From Erythrobacter sp. EC-HK427 (GTDB taxonomy: Bacteria > Pseudomonadota > Alphaproteobacteria > Sphingomonadales > Sphingomonadaceae): 64,000 nt of DNA. Location: positions 2,745,060-2,809,059 of the forward strand of contig NZ_LR701479.1 of the NCBI RefSeq assembly GCF_902498745.1, given 5' to 3'. Both the position numbers and the translations under genes were made by a program. The notes below the pieces were generated by a model. It was not told where the DNA came from. It worked only from the letters and a program-made list of their open reading frames with translations, and did not search any database. Positions 1 through 8,235 of the stretch are shown here, one piece after another (the stretch's first letter is position 1; every line of letters starts with the position of its first letter).

Positions 1-587
1 GCGACAATGTCACCCGGCTTCACAAACGGCACGATGCGCCGCGCGACCAGCCCTGCGATCTGGGTAAAGCCGATGCGCACACCGTCAGGCCGCTCGACCA
101 GCAGATGCTGCCGCTCGTTCTCTTCGCTCGCCTTGTCGAGATCGGCATTCATAAATGCGCCGGGAATATACACGATGCGCTTCACCGTGCCCGCAATCGG
201 CGAGCGGTTGATATGCACATCGAACACCGACATGAAGATCGAGATGCGGGTGACAGGCGCGCTCCCCAATCCTGCCGCGCCATCGCCATCGGGCCCCTGC
301 ATTTCGGGCGGCGGCGGAACCGAAGCGATCAGCGAGACAAGCCCATCGGCGGGCGAGACGATCGCGGTCGATGCTTGCGGCACCACCCGTTCGGGGTCGC
401 GGAAAAAGGCGAACACGCCCAGCGACAGGAACAGCAGCGGCCATCCGGCCAGCTCCCACCCCACGAAAAAGAAGAACAGCGCGATGCCCACGGCGATCAC
501 GCCGAATTTGCGGCCTTCGGGATGGATTGCGGGCCAGCCCCATTCGGCATCCCCGCGTCCGCGATTGTCTCTCAGTTCACCAGCCAT
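1..587 (-). CDS. psd: Phosphatidylserine decarboxylase, C-terminus cut by window edge
   Basis: Converts phosphatidylserine to phosphatidylethanolamine at the inner membrane. The reading frame starts at ATG 587 and is open to position 1, giving about 195 residues without a stop. The N-terminus ([12 protein letters not shown]) is followed by two hydrophobic stretches at about residues 28-60, then the family-typical FRDPERVVP, the SPADGLV segment, and the [14 protein letters not shown] motif that marks short bacterial/archaeal-type decarboxylases. The last readable residues are a VKPGDIV motif. The C-terminal Gly-Ser self-cleavage site that makes the pyruvoyl cofactor would lie beyond the window. 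The upstream regulator gene on the same strand ends 74 bp away, so read-through is possible. Family call is confident; completeness cannot be judged. Confidence 0.9.
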   Translation of the reverse strand, partial: MAGELRDNRGRGDAEWGWPAIHPEGRKFGVIAVGIALFFFFVGWELAGWPLLFLSLGVFAFFRDPERVVPQASTAIVSPADGLVSLIASVPPPPEMQGPDGDGAAGLGSAPVTRISIFMSVFDVHINRSPIAGTVKRIVYIPGAFMNADLDKASEENERQHLLVERPDGVRIGFTQIAGLVARRIVPFVKPGDIV

Positions 588-661
588 ACGGGGGTATCTA
601 GGGCGAAGCGACGCGCCTCACAACCCGCAGGGGCGGCTTTGCGGGGAAAAGCGCGCTGCGC

Positions 662-2056
662 CTACTCCATCGAGAAATCGAACGGCACCCCGCTTTCGCG
701 GAAGCGCGCGGGCACGATATCGCGGCCCATCGGCGGGGCGGAACGGGCGATGCATTTGGGGCGATGGCAGAGGCGGCAGGCCACGCCGATGGGCGCAGGC
801 TCGCCCAGTCCCTCGCCGTAGACAAGCCTGTCCAGATGCGCCGCCGAACAGGCAATCGCCACCGCCCGCCGCACGCTGGGCGCACCATAGGCCCCGCCCC
901 CGCCGCGCACGGTGCGGGCGATGGAAACGAAGCGCTCACCGTCGGGCAGCGCAATCAGCTGCGCGTCGATCTGGCCCGGATTGTCGAACACGGTGTGCAC
1001 ATTCCACAGAGGGCACCCCCCGCCATGCCGGGCAAAGGGGAAGCCCGCGCCATCCAGCCGTTTGGAGACATTGCCCGCGCGGTCGACCCGCAGGAAGAAA
1101 AACGGCACGCCCTCCTCGCCCGGGCGCTGCAAAGTGGTGAGCCGGTGCGCCACCTGCTCGAAACTCACCGCAAAACGCGAACACAGCGCTTCCACGTCAT
1201 ATCGCATTTCCGCTGCCGCTTTGGCGAATTTGCGATAGGGCATCAGTAGCGCCGCCGCCCAATAGGATTGCAGCGCCCGCCGCACGAGGCGCTTGCCGTC
1301 CTCGCCCATGATGCGACTTTCGCTGACAATCTGCGCAATCGGTGCTTCCTGCTCCAGAATGGCAATCTGGAGCGCCGCCTGGAACCGCCGCCCTGCCTGG
1401 TCGATCCGTTCGGAAATATACACCCGCCGCCGGTGGTAATCGTGCCAGCGCGAGGCGCCGCGCAGAATGCCGTCATCGGTGAGGCGCAAATCGAGTTGGT
1501 GGTTCTCCAGCAGATGGTCACCCATGGCGGCAAAGCTGTCGAGCTTGGGGGCGAGCGCGCTGGCGCTATCGTCCAGTTCGGGGAAGCAGTTGCGCCGCGC
1601 GGCGAGGAACGCGCGCGCTTCGGCGACCGGATCGGACGGCCCCTGCTCGCCCCCATTGGCGCTCTCTTCGCGCCGCTCGGCGAGTGCTAGCTGCTCCTCG
1701 CCAAATGCGGTATGCAGCCGCAGAAGCGCCTCGGCCATGCCGGGATAGGAGGTGGCGATATCCTCGATATCGAGTGGCTCGATGGCGATATCGGCGAAGA
1801 TCGGGTCTTTCAGCGCCCCCGCCAGCCGCGCCGCCGTCTCATCCGCGTCTTCATCCGCCAGACTGGCGACATCGATGCGGTATGTGGTCGCCAGCTTCAG
1901 CAGCATTTCGGCGGTGACGGGCCGCTGGTTGCGCTCCATCAACGCGATATAGCTGGCGGAAATGTCGAGATCGCTCGCCATATTGGCCTGCGTCAGACCA
2001 AGCTCGCGCCGCAGCTTTTTGAGGCGCGGCCCCAGATAGAGCGTCTTTCCAGCCAT
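662..2056 (-). CDS. RamB/ScfR-type XRE regulator of the glyoxylate shunt (HTH + IrrE-like + DUF2083)
   Basis: DNA-binding regulator of about 464 residues. An N-terminal Xre helix-turn-helix (LRRELGLTQANMASDLDIS, then SYIALMERNQRP) is followed by a long middle region of the ImmA/IrrE type and a C-terminal DUF2083-like part with conserved cysteines (CPLWNVHTVF; CRLCHRPKC). This is the architecture of RamB of Corynebacterium and Paracoccus, which control isocitrate lyase genes in response to acetate or acyl-CoA. It is transcribed divergently from aceA, and a perfect inverted repeat lies between the genes. Two adjacent ATGs (2059 and 2056) are possible starts. The longer frame from 2116 would run through the operator and is unlikely. 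Whether it activates or represses cannot be read from the sequence. Confidence 0.88.
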   Translation of the reverse strand: MAGKTLYLGPRLKKLRRELGLTQANMASDLDISASYIALMERNQRPVTAEMLLKLATTYRIDVASLADEDADETAARLAGALKDPIFADIAIEPLDIEDIATSYPGMAEALLRLHTAFGEEQLALAERREESANGGEQGPSDPVAEARAFLAARRNCFPELDDSASALAPKLDSFAAMGDHLLENHQLDLRLTDDGILRGASRWHDYHRRRVYISERIDQAGRRFQAALQIAILEQEAPIAQIVSESRIMGEDGKRLVRRALQSYWAAALLMPYRKFAKAAAEMRYDVEALCSRFAVSFEQVAHRLTTLQRPGEEGVPFFFLRVDRAGNVSKRLDGAGFPFARHGGGCPLWNVHTVFDNPGQIDAQLIALPDGERFVSIARTVRGGGGAYGAPSVRRAVAIACSAAHLDRLVYGEGLGEPAPIGVACRLCHRPKCIARSAPPMGRDIVPARFRESGVPFDFSME

Positions 2057-2078
2057 CATATTGCTCCAGTGTCCGTTG

Positions 2079-2107
2079 ATTACAACTTTACAAGCATAGT
2101 TTGTAAA
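2079..2107 (-). promoter_or_regulatory. Predicted promoter of the RamB-like regulator
   Basis: On the minus strand TTTACA (2102-2107) and TGTAAT (2079-2084) are separated by 17 bp, a good sigma-70-type match. The whole promoter sits inside the inverted repeat at 2084-2110, so autoregulation is expected. Inferred from spacing only. Confidence 0.5.
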
Positions 2108-2110
2108 GTT
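2084..2110. promoter_or_regulatory. Perfect inverted repeat, likely RamB-type operator
   Basis: AACTTTACAA (2084-2093) and TTGTAAAGTT (2101-2110) are perfect 10-bp arms with a 7-bp spacer. Each arm resembles the published RamB half-site AAACTTTGCAAA with one change in the core. It lies between the divergent regulator and aceA, 86 bp upstream of the aceA start codon, and covers the predicted promoter of the regulator. The arms are seen directly; the protein that binds them is inferred from the neighbouring gene. Confidence 0.7.
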
Positions 2111-2195
2111 TGACAAGATGACACCGAATGGCGCGACACCGGCAATTTTGTGTCGCAGAAGGCGCTCACGACATTCCAGATTGGACGGAGCCTTT

Positions 2196-3791
2196 ATGAC
2201 CTATTTCGCCGAAATCCACCGCCAGACGGGCATCAAGCACCGCGAAGGCGCGACGTGGCAGGGGATTGACCCCGAATTCGCCGCGCGCCTCGCCATGCAG
2301 AACCGCTTCCAGACCGGGCTCGATATTGCCCGCTACACCGCAAAGATCATGCGGCAGGACATGGCCGCCTATGACGCCGATCCTGCGGCCTACACCCAGT
2401 CGCTCGGCTGCTGGCACGGATTTATCGGCCAGCAGAAGATGATCAGCATCAAGAAGCATTTCGGCAGCACCAAGGGCAAGTATCTTTATCTCTCGGGCTG
2501 GATGATCGCCGCCTTGCGCAGCGAGTTCGGCCCCCTGCCCGACCAGTCGATGCACGAAAAGACCAGCGTTCCGGCGCTGATCGGAGAACTCTACACCTTC
2601 CTGCGCCAGGCCGACGCCCGCGAACTGGGAATGCTGTTCCGCGATCTCGATAAGGCCCGCGAAACCGGGGACGAGGAAGCGGCGGCCAAGGCGCAGCAGG
2701 CCATCGACACGCACCAGACCCACGTTGTGCCGATCATCGCCGATATCGATGCAGGCTTCGGCAATGCCGAGGCGACCTATCTGCTCGCCAAGAAGATGAT
2801 CGAGGCCGGTGCTTGCGCGATCCAGATCGAAAACCAGGTGTCGGATGAAAAGCAGTGCGGCCATCAGGACGGCAAAGTCACCGTGCCGCATGAGGACTTT
2901 CTGCACAAAATCCGCGCGATCCGTTACGCTTTCCTTGAACTCGGCATTCCCGACGGCGTGATCGTGGCGCGCACCGACAGCCTTGGTGCAGGCCTGACGA
3001 AGCAAATCGCCTTCACCAAGGAGGCGGGCGATCTGGGAGACCAGTACAACGCCTTCCTCGATTGCGACGAAGTCAATGCGGCGCAGATCGGCAATGGAGA
3101 GGTGCTGATCAGCCGCGAGGGCAAGCTGCTGCGCCCCAAACGCTTGCCCTCCAACCTCTTCCAGTTCCGCGCCGGAACGGGGGAAGACCGCTGCGTGCTC
3201 GATTGCATCACCGCCTTGCAGAACGGCGCCGACCTGCTGTGGATCGAAACCGAGAAGCCGCATATCGACCAGATTGCGGGCATGGTGGACCGTATCCGCG
3301 ACGTCGTGCCCAATGCAAAGCTGGTGTACAACAACTCGCCCAGCTTCAACTGGACGCTCAACTTCCGCCAGCAAGTCTATGACAAGTGGGCAGAAGAAGG
3401 CCGCGATCTGACCGATTACGAGCGCGAGCGGTTGATGAGCCAGCACTATGATGACAGCGATTTGGCGAAGGAAGCGGATGAGCGCATCCGCACCTTCCAG
3501 GCCGATGCTGCCAATCGTGCGGGCATCTTCCACCACCTTATCACGCTGCCGACCTATCACACGGCCGCGCTGAGCACCGACAATCTCGCCAAGCGTTACT
3601 TCGGCGAGGAAGGGATGCTCGGCTACGTCAAGCAGGTGCAGCGCGAGGAAATCCGGCAGGGCATCGCCTGTGTGAAGCACCAGAACATGGCCGGTTCCGA
3701 TATCGGAGACGACCACAAGGAAGCCTTCGCCGGCGAAGCCGCCCTGAAGGCAGGCGGCGCACACAACACGATGAATCAATTTGCCGCCTAA
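2196..3791 (+). CDS. aceA: Isocitrate lyase, 531-residue subfamily
   Basis: Cleaves isocitrate to glyoxylate and succinate, the first step of the glyoxylate shunt. The ATG at 2196 is chosen over the upstream in-frame start at 2118 because GGACGGAG (2183-2190) is a well-placed ribosome site and MTYFAEIHRQTGI is the usual N-terminus. The protein is 531 residues, the length of the larger Pseudomonas-type lyases rather than the 434-residue E. coli form. The catalytic loop reads EKQCGHQDGK with Cys221, and metal-binding residues lie in IIADIDAGFGNAEATY just before it. The substrate-loop region NNSPSFNW is intact. It is the first gene of an operon with a 51-residue ORF and glcB, and is transcribed divergently from a RamB-like regulator. 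Confidence 0.97.
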   Translation: MTYFAEIHRQTGIKHREGATWQGIDPEFAARLAMQNRFQTGLDIARYTAKIMRQDMAAYDADPAAYTQSLGCWHGFIGQQKMISIKKHFGSTKGKYLYLSGWMIAALRSEFGPLPDQSMHEKTSVPALIGELYTFLRQADARELGMLFRDLDKARETGDEEAAAKAQQAIDTHQTHVVPIIADIDAGFGNAEATYLLAKKMIEAGACAIQIENQVSDEKQCGHQDGKVTVPHEDFLHKIRAIRYAFLELGIPDGVIVARTDSLGAGLTKQIAFTKEAGDLGDQYNAFLDCDEVNAAQIGNGEVLISREGKLLRPKRLPSNLFQFRAGTGEDRCVLDCITALQNGADLLWIETEKPHIDQIAGMVDRIRDVVPNAKLVYNNSPSFNWTLNFRQQVYDKWAEEGRDLTDYERERLMSQHYDDSDLAKEADERIRTFQADAANRAGIFHHLITLPTYHTAALSTDNLAKRYFGEEGMLGYVKQVQREEIRQGIACVKHQNMAGSDIGDDHKEAFAGEAALKAGGAHNTMNQFAA

Positions 3792-3807
3792 ACACTGACT
3801 ACCCCCG

Positions 3808-3833
3808 GGCCGGAACATTGGAGAGTTTCGGCC
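3808..3833 (+). other. Stem-loop between aceA and the small ORF
   Basis: GGCCGGAAC (3808-3816) pairs with GTTTCGGCC (3825-3833) through nine base pairs with wobble, around an 8-nt loop. No T-run follows, so it is more likely an RNA processing or stability element than a terminator. Confidence 0.45.
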
Positions 3834-3874
3834 TCCCCCAACCCTACCAACCGCCATCAAAAGGAGACACAATC

Positions 3875-4030
3875 ATGGCACAACCCGGTATGGCCCGCCC
3901 CGTGTTCTCGACCGAGGACTTCGGACTGATCCGCAACGCGCTCGCCGTCGCTATCCGCAATGGTGAAGACAATGCGGAAACCCGCAAGCTGGTGAACCTG
4001 CACCACCGTCTGGGCCGGTTCGCCCGATGA
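3875..4030 (+). CDS. 51-residue conserved-type small protein between aceA and glcB
   Basis: A short soluble protein beginning MAQPGMARPVFSTEDF. Start ATG 3875 is preceded by AAGGAG at 3861-3866, a near-ideal ribosome site, whereas the longer frame from 3818 begins inside the stem-loop. No membrane segment, signal peptide or named domain is seen; residues 15-50 look like a helical hairpin with basic C-terminal residues (NLHHRLGRFAR). Its stop overlaps the glcB start by four bases (ATGA), so the two are translationally coupled. The position inside the glyoxylate operon suggests a role with malate synthase or isocitrate lyase, but this is inference and I do not recognise the family by name. Confidence 0.75.
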   Translation: MAQPGMARPVFSTEDFGLIRNALAVAIRNGEDNAETRKLVNLHHRLGRFAR

Positions 4031-6177
4031 CCGCGCAGGCCCTGACAGAGCTCAACCGCCCCGAAACCGCAGCAGAGACAGGCGGAGCCTATGTGCTGCG
4101 CCAATATCTGCGGGTTTCGGAGCAGCTGGCCGGTTTCGTCGAAAGCGAAGTCCTGCCCGGCACCGGCATAGCGCCGGAGAGCTTCTGGCAGGGCCTTGCA
4201 ACACTCGCCGCCACCTTCGCCCCGCGCAATCGCGCATTGCTGGCGAAACGAGAGGATTTGCAACGGCGCATCGACGATTGGCACCGCGCCAATCCGCAGG
4301 CCCGCTGCGGCGCGCCCGAGGCGTTTTTGCGCGAGATCGGCTATCTGGTGGAAGAGCCTGCGCCTTTCACCATCGGCACCGCCAATTCCGATGCGGAAAT
4401 CGCGCATATTGCCGGGGCCCAGCTCGTCGTCCCCGTGCTCAATGCGCGCTTCCTTTTGAATGCCGTGAATGCCCGTTGGGGCAGCCTGTATGACGCGCTC
4501 TACGGCACCGACGCGCTCGGCACGCGGCCCGCGTCAGGCGCGTATGACATGCAGCGCGGCGCGCAGGTGATTGCTTGGGCGAAAGCCTTCCTCGACGATG
4601 CGGTGCCGCTTGCGGAAGGTTCGTGGGCGGACTGGAGCGGCGGCACCCCTGCCCTCGCCAATCACGCGCAGCTAAAAGGCACCATCGGCAACAATCTGCT
4701 GCTCGCCAATAATGGCCTGCATATCGAAATCGTGATCGATTCCGCGCACCCGATTGGCGCGAACGACCCCGCGCATATCGCCGATATCCGGCTGGAAGCC
4801 GCGCTTTCGACCATCGTCGATCTGGAAGACTCCGTCGCTGCAGTCGATGCGGAAGACAAAGTTGCGGCCTACCGCAACTGGCTCGGCGCCATTCGCGGTG
4901 ATCTCTCCGCCAGCTTCACCAAGGGCGGAGCGACTGTCACCCGCACCCCCAATGAAGACCGCTTCTACACCAACATAGCTGGCGAAACGCGCCCCTTGCG
5001 TGCGCGCAGCCTGCTGCTGGTGCGCAATGTCGGCCATTTGATGACCACACCCGCCGTGCTGCTGCCCGATGGCCAAGAAATGCCCGAAGGCCTGCTCGAT
5101 GCGGCGATCACGATTGCTATCGGTATGCACGACCTCAACGGCCTCGGCCCGCTCTACAACAGCACGACGCGCAGCATCTATATCGTGAAGCCCAAAATGC
5201 ACGGGCCGGAGGAATGCGCCTTCACCAATGATCTGTTCGACGCGGTGGAGGATATGCTCGGGCTAGAGCGCAACACCGTGAAAGTGGGCGTGATGGACGA
5301 GGAACGGCGCACCAGTGCCAATCTCGCCGCCTGCATCCACGCGGTGAAGGATCGCATCTTCTTCATCAATACCGGCTTCCTCGATCGCACTGGGGATGAA
5401 ATCCACACTTCGATGCTGGCTGGTCCGATGGCGCGCAAGGCGGAGATCAAGGCGGCGGACTGGATCGCCGCTTACGAGGACCGCAATGTTCAAATCGGCC
5501 TCGCCTGCGGCTTTGCGGGCAAAGCGCAGATCGGCAAGGGCATGTGGGCCGCGCCTGACCGGATGCACCAGATGCTTGCCGAAAAGATCGGCCACCCGAT
5601 GAGCGGCGCGACCACAGCCTGGGTGCCCTCACCCACCGCCGCCGTGCTCCACGCGACGCACTACCACCGCTGCAATGTGGCAGAGCGGCAGGAAGCGCGC
5701 GCCGATGAACCCGTCGCGCCGCTCGCCAAGCTGCTCACCGTACCGCTGGCCGAGAGTGCCGAGTGGTCGGAGAAGGAAATCGCCGACGAGCTGCGCAACA
5801 ATGTGCAGGGTATCTTGGGCTATATGGTGCGCTGGATCGACCAGGGTGTCGGCTGTTCCAAAGTCCCCGACATCAATGATGTGGGTCTGATGGAAGACCG
5901 CGCGACCTTGCGCATTTCCGCGCAGCATATCGCCAATTGGCTGAAGCACGGCATTGTCGACCGTCTCGCCATCGACGAAGCGCTGCACGAAATGGCGGGC
6001 GTGGTGGATGCGCAGAATGCGGGCGATCCGGCCTATGTGCCGATGCTGGCGAACCCGCGCGAAAATATCGCGCTGGCCGCCGCGCATGAACTGATCGTCT
6101 ACGGCGCACAGCAACCCTCGGGCTATACCGAGCCGGTGCTGCACCGGGCTAGAGCGCGGGCGAAGGCGACATTCTAG
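4027..6177 (+). CDS. glcB: Malate synthase G
   Basis: Condenses glyoxylate with acetyl-CoA to malate, completing the glyoxylate shunt. 716 residues, close to the 723 of E. coli GlcB. Features include the active-site region LEDSVAAVDAEDK, the RNVGHLMTTPAV segment, KPKMHGPEECAF, KVGVMDEERRTSAN and the C-terminal MEDRATLRISAQHIANWL block that carries the catalytic aspartate in this family. The start overlaps the stop of the 51-residue ORF by ATGA, so it depends on translation of that ORF. No clear terminator follows; a partial tRNA-Tyr copy begins 9 bp after the stop codon. Full-length with no sign of damage. Confidence 0.97.
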   Translation: MTAQALTELNRPETAAETGGAYVLRQYLRVSEQLAGFVESEVLPGTGIAPESFWQGLATLAATFAPRNRALLAKREDLQRRIDDWHRANPQARCGAPEAFLREIGYLVEEPAPFTIGTANSDAEIAHIAGAQLVVPVLNARFLLNAVNARWGSLYDALYGTDALGTRPASGAYDMQRGAQVIAWAKAFLDDAVPLAEGSWADWSGGTPALANHAQLKGTIGNNLLLANNGLHIEIVIDSAHPIGANDPAHIADIRLEAALSTIVDLEDSVAAVDAEDKVAAYRNWLGAIRGDLSASFTKGGATVTRTPNEDRFYTNIAGETRPLRARSLLLVRNVGHLMTTPAVLLPDGQEMPEGLLDAAITIAIGMHDLNGLGPLYNSTTRSIYIVKPKMHGPEECAFTNDLFDAVEDMLGLERNTVKVGVMDEERRTSANLAACIHAVKDRIFFINTGFLDRTGDEIHTSMLAGPMARKAEIKAADWIAAYEDRNVQIGLACGFAGKAQIGKGMWAAPDRMHQMLAEKIGHPMSGATTAWVPSPTAAVLHATHYHRCNVAERQEARADEPVAPLAKLLTVPLAESAEWSEKEIADELRNNVQGILGYMVRWIDQGVGCSKVPDINDVGLMEDRATLRISAQHIANWLKHGIVDRLAIDEALHEMAGVVDAQNAGDPAYVPMLANPRENIALAAAHELIVYGAQQPSGYTEPVLHRARARAKATF

Positions 6178-6185
6178 CTGGGGTG

Positions 6186-6211
6186 TTCCCGGTGGTGGAC
6201 AGGGCTGGATT
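6186..6211 (-). repeat. Partial duplicate of the tRNA-Tyr 3' end
   Basis: Twenty-six bases identical to 6341-6366: the last 19 nt of tRNA-Tyr including CCA plus 7 nt of downstream flank. The copies are 155 bp apart in direct orientation. This is the form left by tRNA-targeted integration and excision, or by a short tandem duplication. Confidence 0.8.
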
Positions 6212-6347
6212 GGCCGCCGCTTCGCTCTGGCCGTCTCCGCTTCGCTCCGACTCCGACCCATCGTGCCATCGCTGCGCGATGGCCGCACGCTGGTTCTCGC
6301 GGGCGAAGTGCGCCACGCTGATGTATCGATGAAAGCTGCATTCCCGG

Positions 6348-6433
6348 TGGTGGACAGGGCTGGATTCGAACCAGCGTACGCTTGCGCGGGCAGATTTACA
6401 GTCTGCTGCCTTTAACCACTCGGCCACCTGTCC
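6348..6433 (-). tRNA. tRNA-Tyr (anticodon GUA)
   Basis: An 86-nt class II tRNA with encoded CCA. The acceptor arms GGACAGG and CCTGTCC pair perfectly, the anticodon loop reads ACTGTAAAT, and a long variable arm and a standard TTCGAATC T-loop are present. The discriminator base is A, as expected for tyrosine. Confidence 0.97.
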
Positions 6434-6575
6434 ACACCGTTGCCGGAATGTGCGATTGATCGCATTTCGGGGCTGCAAAAAGCGCAGCCGTCATGCCGAG
6501 AGGCGCCCCTTTGGCGAAGCACCGCTTGCCTGTCAATGCCCTCGCTGGCAGTAGGCGCCGCGAAAGGTGCAGTTT

Positions 6576-7364
6576 ATGTCCAAGGCCAAGGGAAAGAAGT
6601 CGCTACGCGGTCGCGCGGGGCGGATGCAGGGCGGGCGCGGCTCGGGCCGGGCGAGCAAGGGCGCAGTGCGGCTGTGGGGCCGCCATGCGGTGGAAGCCGC
6701 GCTGATGAACCCGCGCCGCGAGCATCGCAAGCTGTGGGCCACACTGGAAGGGATAGATTCGCTGTCTGGTGAACTGCCGCCCGGTTTCCCGCTCGAACGC
6801 GCCGAAGTGGCTGATCTTGCACGGCTGGTCGCCAAGGATGCGCCGCATCAGGGGCTGGTGCTCGAATGCGAGCCGCTGGACGATGTGTATCTGTCCGACG
6901 TGATGGATGGCGATCCCGCGCGGCCGATCATCGTGCTCGATCAGGTGACCGATCCGCACAATGTCGGCGCGATCCTGCGTTCGGCAGCCGCGTTCAACGC
7001 CGCTGCGATCGTGACACAAGACCGCCACGCCCCGCCCGAAGGCGGCGTGATCGCCAAGTCTGCCTCGGGCGCGCTGGAAACCGTGCCGTGGGTGCGGGTG
7101 GTGAACCTCGCCCGCGCATTGGAGGAAATCGCCGAAGCCGGATACTGGCGCATCGGCCTTGCCGGTGAAGCGGAAGCGACTTTCGCCGAAGCCCTGCCTG
7201 CCGGCCCCGTCGCCGTGGTGCTCGGCGCGGAAGGCGAAGGCATGCGGCACAATGTGCAGCAGCACTGCGACGCGCTGGCCCGCCTGCCGATCAGCGAGGC
7301 GATGGAGAGCCTGAACGTCTCCAACGCAAGCGCGATCGCGCTCTATGCGATAGCGACGCGATAG
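6576..7364 (+). CDS. rlmB: 23S rRNA (guanosine-2251)-2'-O-methyltransferase, SpoU/TrmH family
   Basis: Methylates the 2'-O of a conserved guanosine in 23S rRNA domain V. The 262-residue protein starts at ATG 6576 after GAAAGG (6562-6567). It has a basic, glycine-rich N-terminal tail (SKAKGKKSLRGRAGRMQGG), a substrate-binding domain with LWGRHAVEAAL, and the SPOUT knot domain. The three SpoU motifs are visible: LDQVTDPHNVGAILRSAAAF, VVLGAEGEGM and LNVSNASAIALY. It stands alone between tRNA-Tyr and hupB, which faces it. The RNA target is assigned from family resemblance to RlmB; other TrmH-type enzymes modify different sites. Confidence 0.88.
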   Translation: MSKAKGKKSLRGRAGRMQGGRGSGRASKGAVRLWGRHAVEAALMNPRREHRKLWATLEGIDSLSGELPPGFPLERAEVADLARLVAKDAPHQGLVLECEPLDDVYLSDVMDGDPARPIIVLDQVTDPHNVGAILRSAAAFNAAAIVTQDRHAPPEGGVIAKSASGALETVPWVRVVNLARALEEIAEAGYWRIGLAGEAEATFAEALPAGPVAVVLGAEGEGMRHNVQQHCDALARLPISEAMESLNVSNASAIALYAIATR

Positions 7365-7389
7365 GGGCCGTGCGCGCGCCCGCTAGAAT

Positions 7390-7615
7390 GTGAAGGGTTC
7401 ACACAAAGACACAAAGACCACGAAGACACGAATTGGCTGCACGATCCCGCGCCGAAGGCGCCAATTCTTTTCGCGCAGAGCACGCAGAGATCGCAAAGAT
7501 TGATGCGTCTTCCTCTGCGGACTCTGCGCGCTCTGCGCGAACTTTTATGGGTGCGGCTCCGCCGCAGGGCTCGACCTCTTCGTGTCTTTCTGTCTTCGAG
7601 TGAAAAGTATTCCTC
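7390..7615. repeat. Intergenic palindromic element
   Basis: Fills most of the 353-bp gap between rlmB and hupB. An outer pair (ACACAAAGACACAAAG near 7400; TTCGTGTCTTTCTGTC near 7580) and a stronger inner pair (TTCGCGCAGAGCACGCAGAG from 7470; its near-complement CTCTGCGCGCTCTGCGCGAA at 7522-7541) would fold the region into a long hairpin. Short frames across it give Ala/Glu/Ser-rich peptides without coding character. The rest of the gap holds only the hupB terminator. Confidence 0.65.
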
Positions 7616-7634
7616 TCACCCAAACAACCGACCC

Positions 7635-7672
7635 AAAAACGAAGGGCCGCCCCTTGGGGGACGACCCTTCTT
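7635..7672 (-). terminator. Rho-independent terminator of hupB
   Basis: On the minus strand AAGGGTCGTCCCC pairs with GGGGCGGCCCTT, with one bulge and one wobble, followed by CGTTTTT. It lies 45 bp after the hupB stop. Confidence 0.8.
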
Positions 7673-7717
7673 AGGACCGCTGCCATTGCAGGCAGCTTTC
7701 CCCTCCCTAACCGGTAA

Positions 7718-7990
7718 TCAGTTGACCGCGTCTTTCAGCCCCTTGCCCGCCTTGAATTTGGGCTGCGTCGAGGCGGGGATGGTCATCGGTTCGCCGGTGC
7801 GCGGGTTGCGCCCGGTGGACGCCTTGCGCCGTGCAACGGAGAATGTGCCGAACCCGACAAGGCGCACTTCGTCACCCTTGGCGAGGGTGGTCTGGATGGT
7901 GTCGAACACCGATTCCACAGCCTTGGTCGCATCATTGCGCGAAAGGCCGCTCGCATCCGCTACGGCACCGATCAATTCGTTCTTGTTCAT
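7718..7990 (-). CDS. hupB: HU-family histone-like DNA-binding protein
   Basis: A 90-residue nucleoid protein that bends DNA non-specifically as a dimer. ATG 7990 gives the standard N-terminus MNKNELIGAVADASGLS; the longer frame from 8056 overlaps the promoter. The DNA-binding arm reads GRNPRTGEPMTIPAS with the conserved proline that intercalates into DNA, and VGFGTFSVARR precedes it. It follows lon on the same strand with a 245-bp gap holding its own promoter, and ends at a clear terminator. lon-hupB is a common gene order in proteobacteria. IHF subunits have the same fold, but the 90-residue length and lon linkage favour HU. Confidence 0.95.
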   Translation of the reverse strand: MNKNELIGAVADASGLSRNDATKAVESVFDTIQTTLAKGDEVRLVGFGTFSVARRKASTGRNPRTGEPMTIPASTQPKFKAGKGLKDAVN

Positions 7991-8055
7991 TGTCTGGAAA
8001 ACCCCCTCAAAACTGAGAAATGCATATTTGACGTGGTCGCACCGCGATTCCCCCA

Positions 8056-8084
8056 AATTGAGCGAGTTTTCCCTGCGCTGTCAA
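8056..8084 (-). promoter_or_regulatory. Predicted hupB promoter
   Basis: On the minus strand a perfect TTGACA (8079-8084) is followed after 17 bp by TCAATT (8056-8061), giving a 5' leader of about 60 nt. The -10 match is weak. Confidence 0.5.
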
Positions 8085-8235
8085 AGCGAAACAGGGCAGA
8101 GAATCCCCTTTTCAAGCCGAAGCGACGTTTTCTGGCTGGAAAGCGAGCGATTGTTGCGCCGCACACCCGCAGGCGCGACGTTTTCGGTCGGAGGGACTCT
8201 CCCGCCAGCATCCGAATCGGCAGGAACGCGAACCG

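Noticed and set aside
2166-3872. 568-codon minus-strand frame over aceA
   Set aside because: Antisense shadow; aceA on the plus strand has the full catalytic motif and family length.
7399-7686. 95-codon minus-strand frame in the rlmB-hupB gap
   Set aside because: It reads through the palindromic element and the hupB terminator and gives a biased Ala/Glu/Ser peptide.
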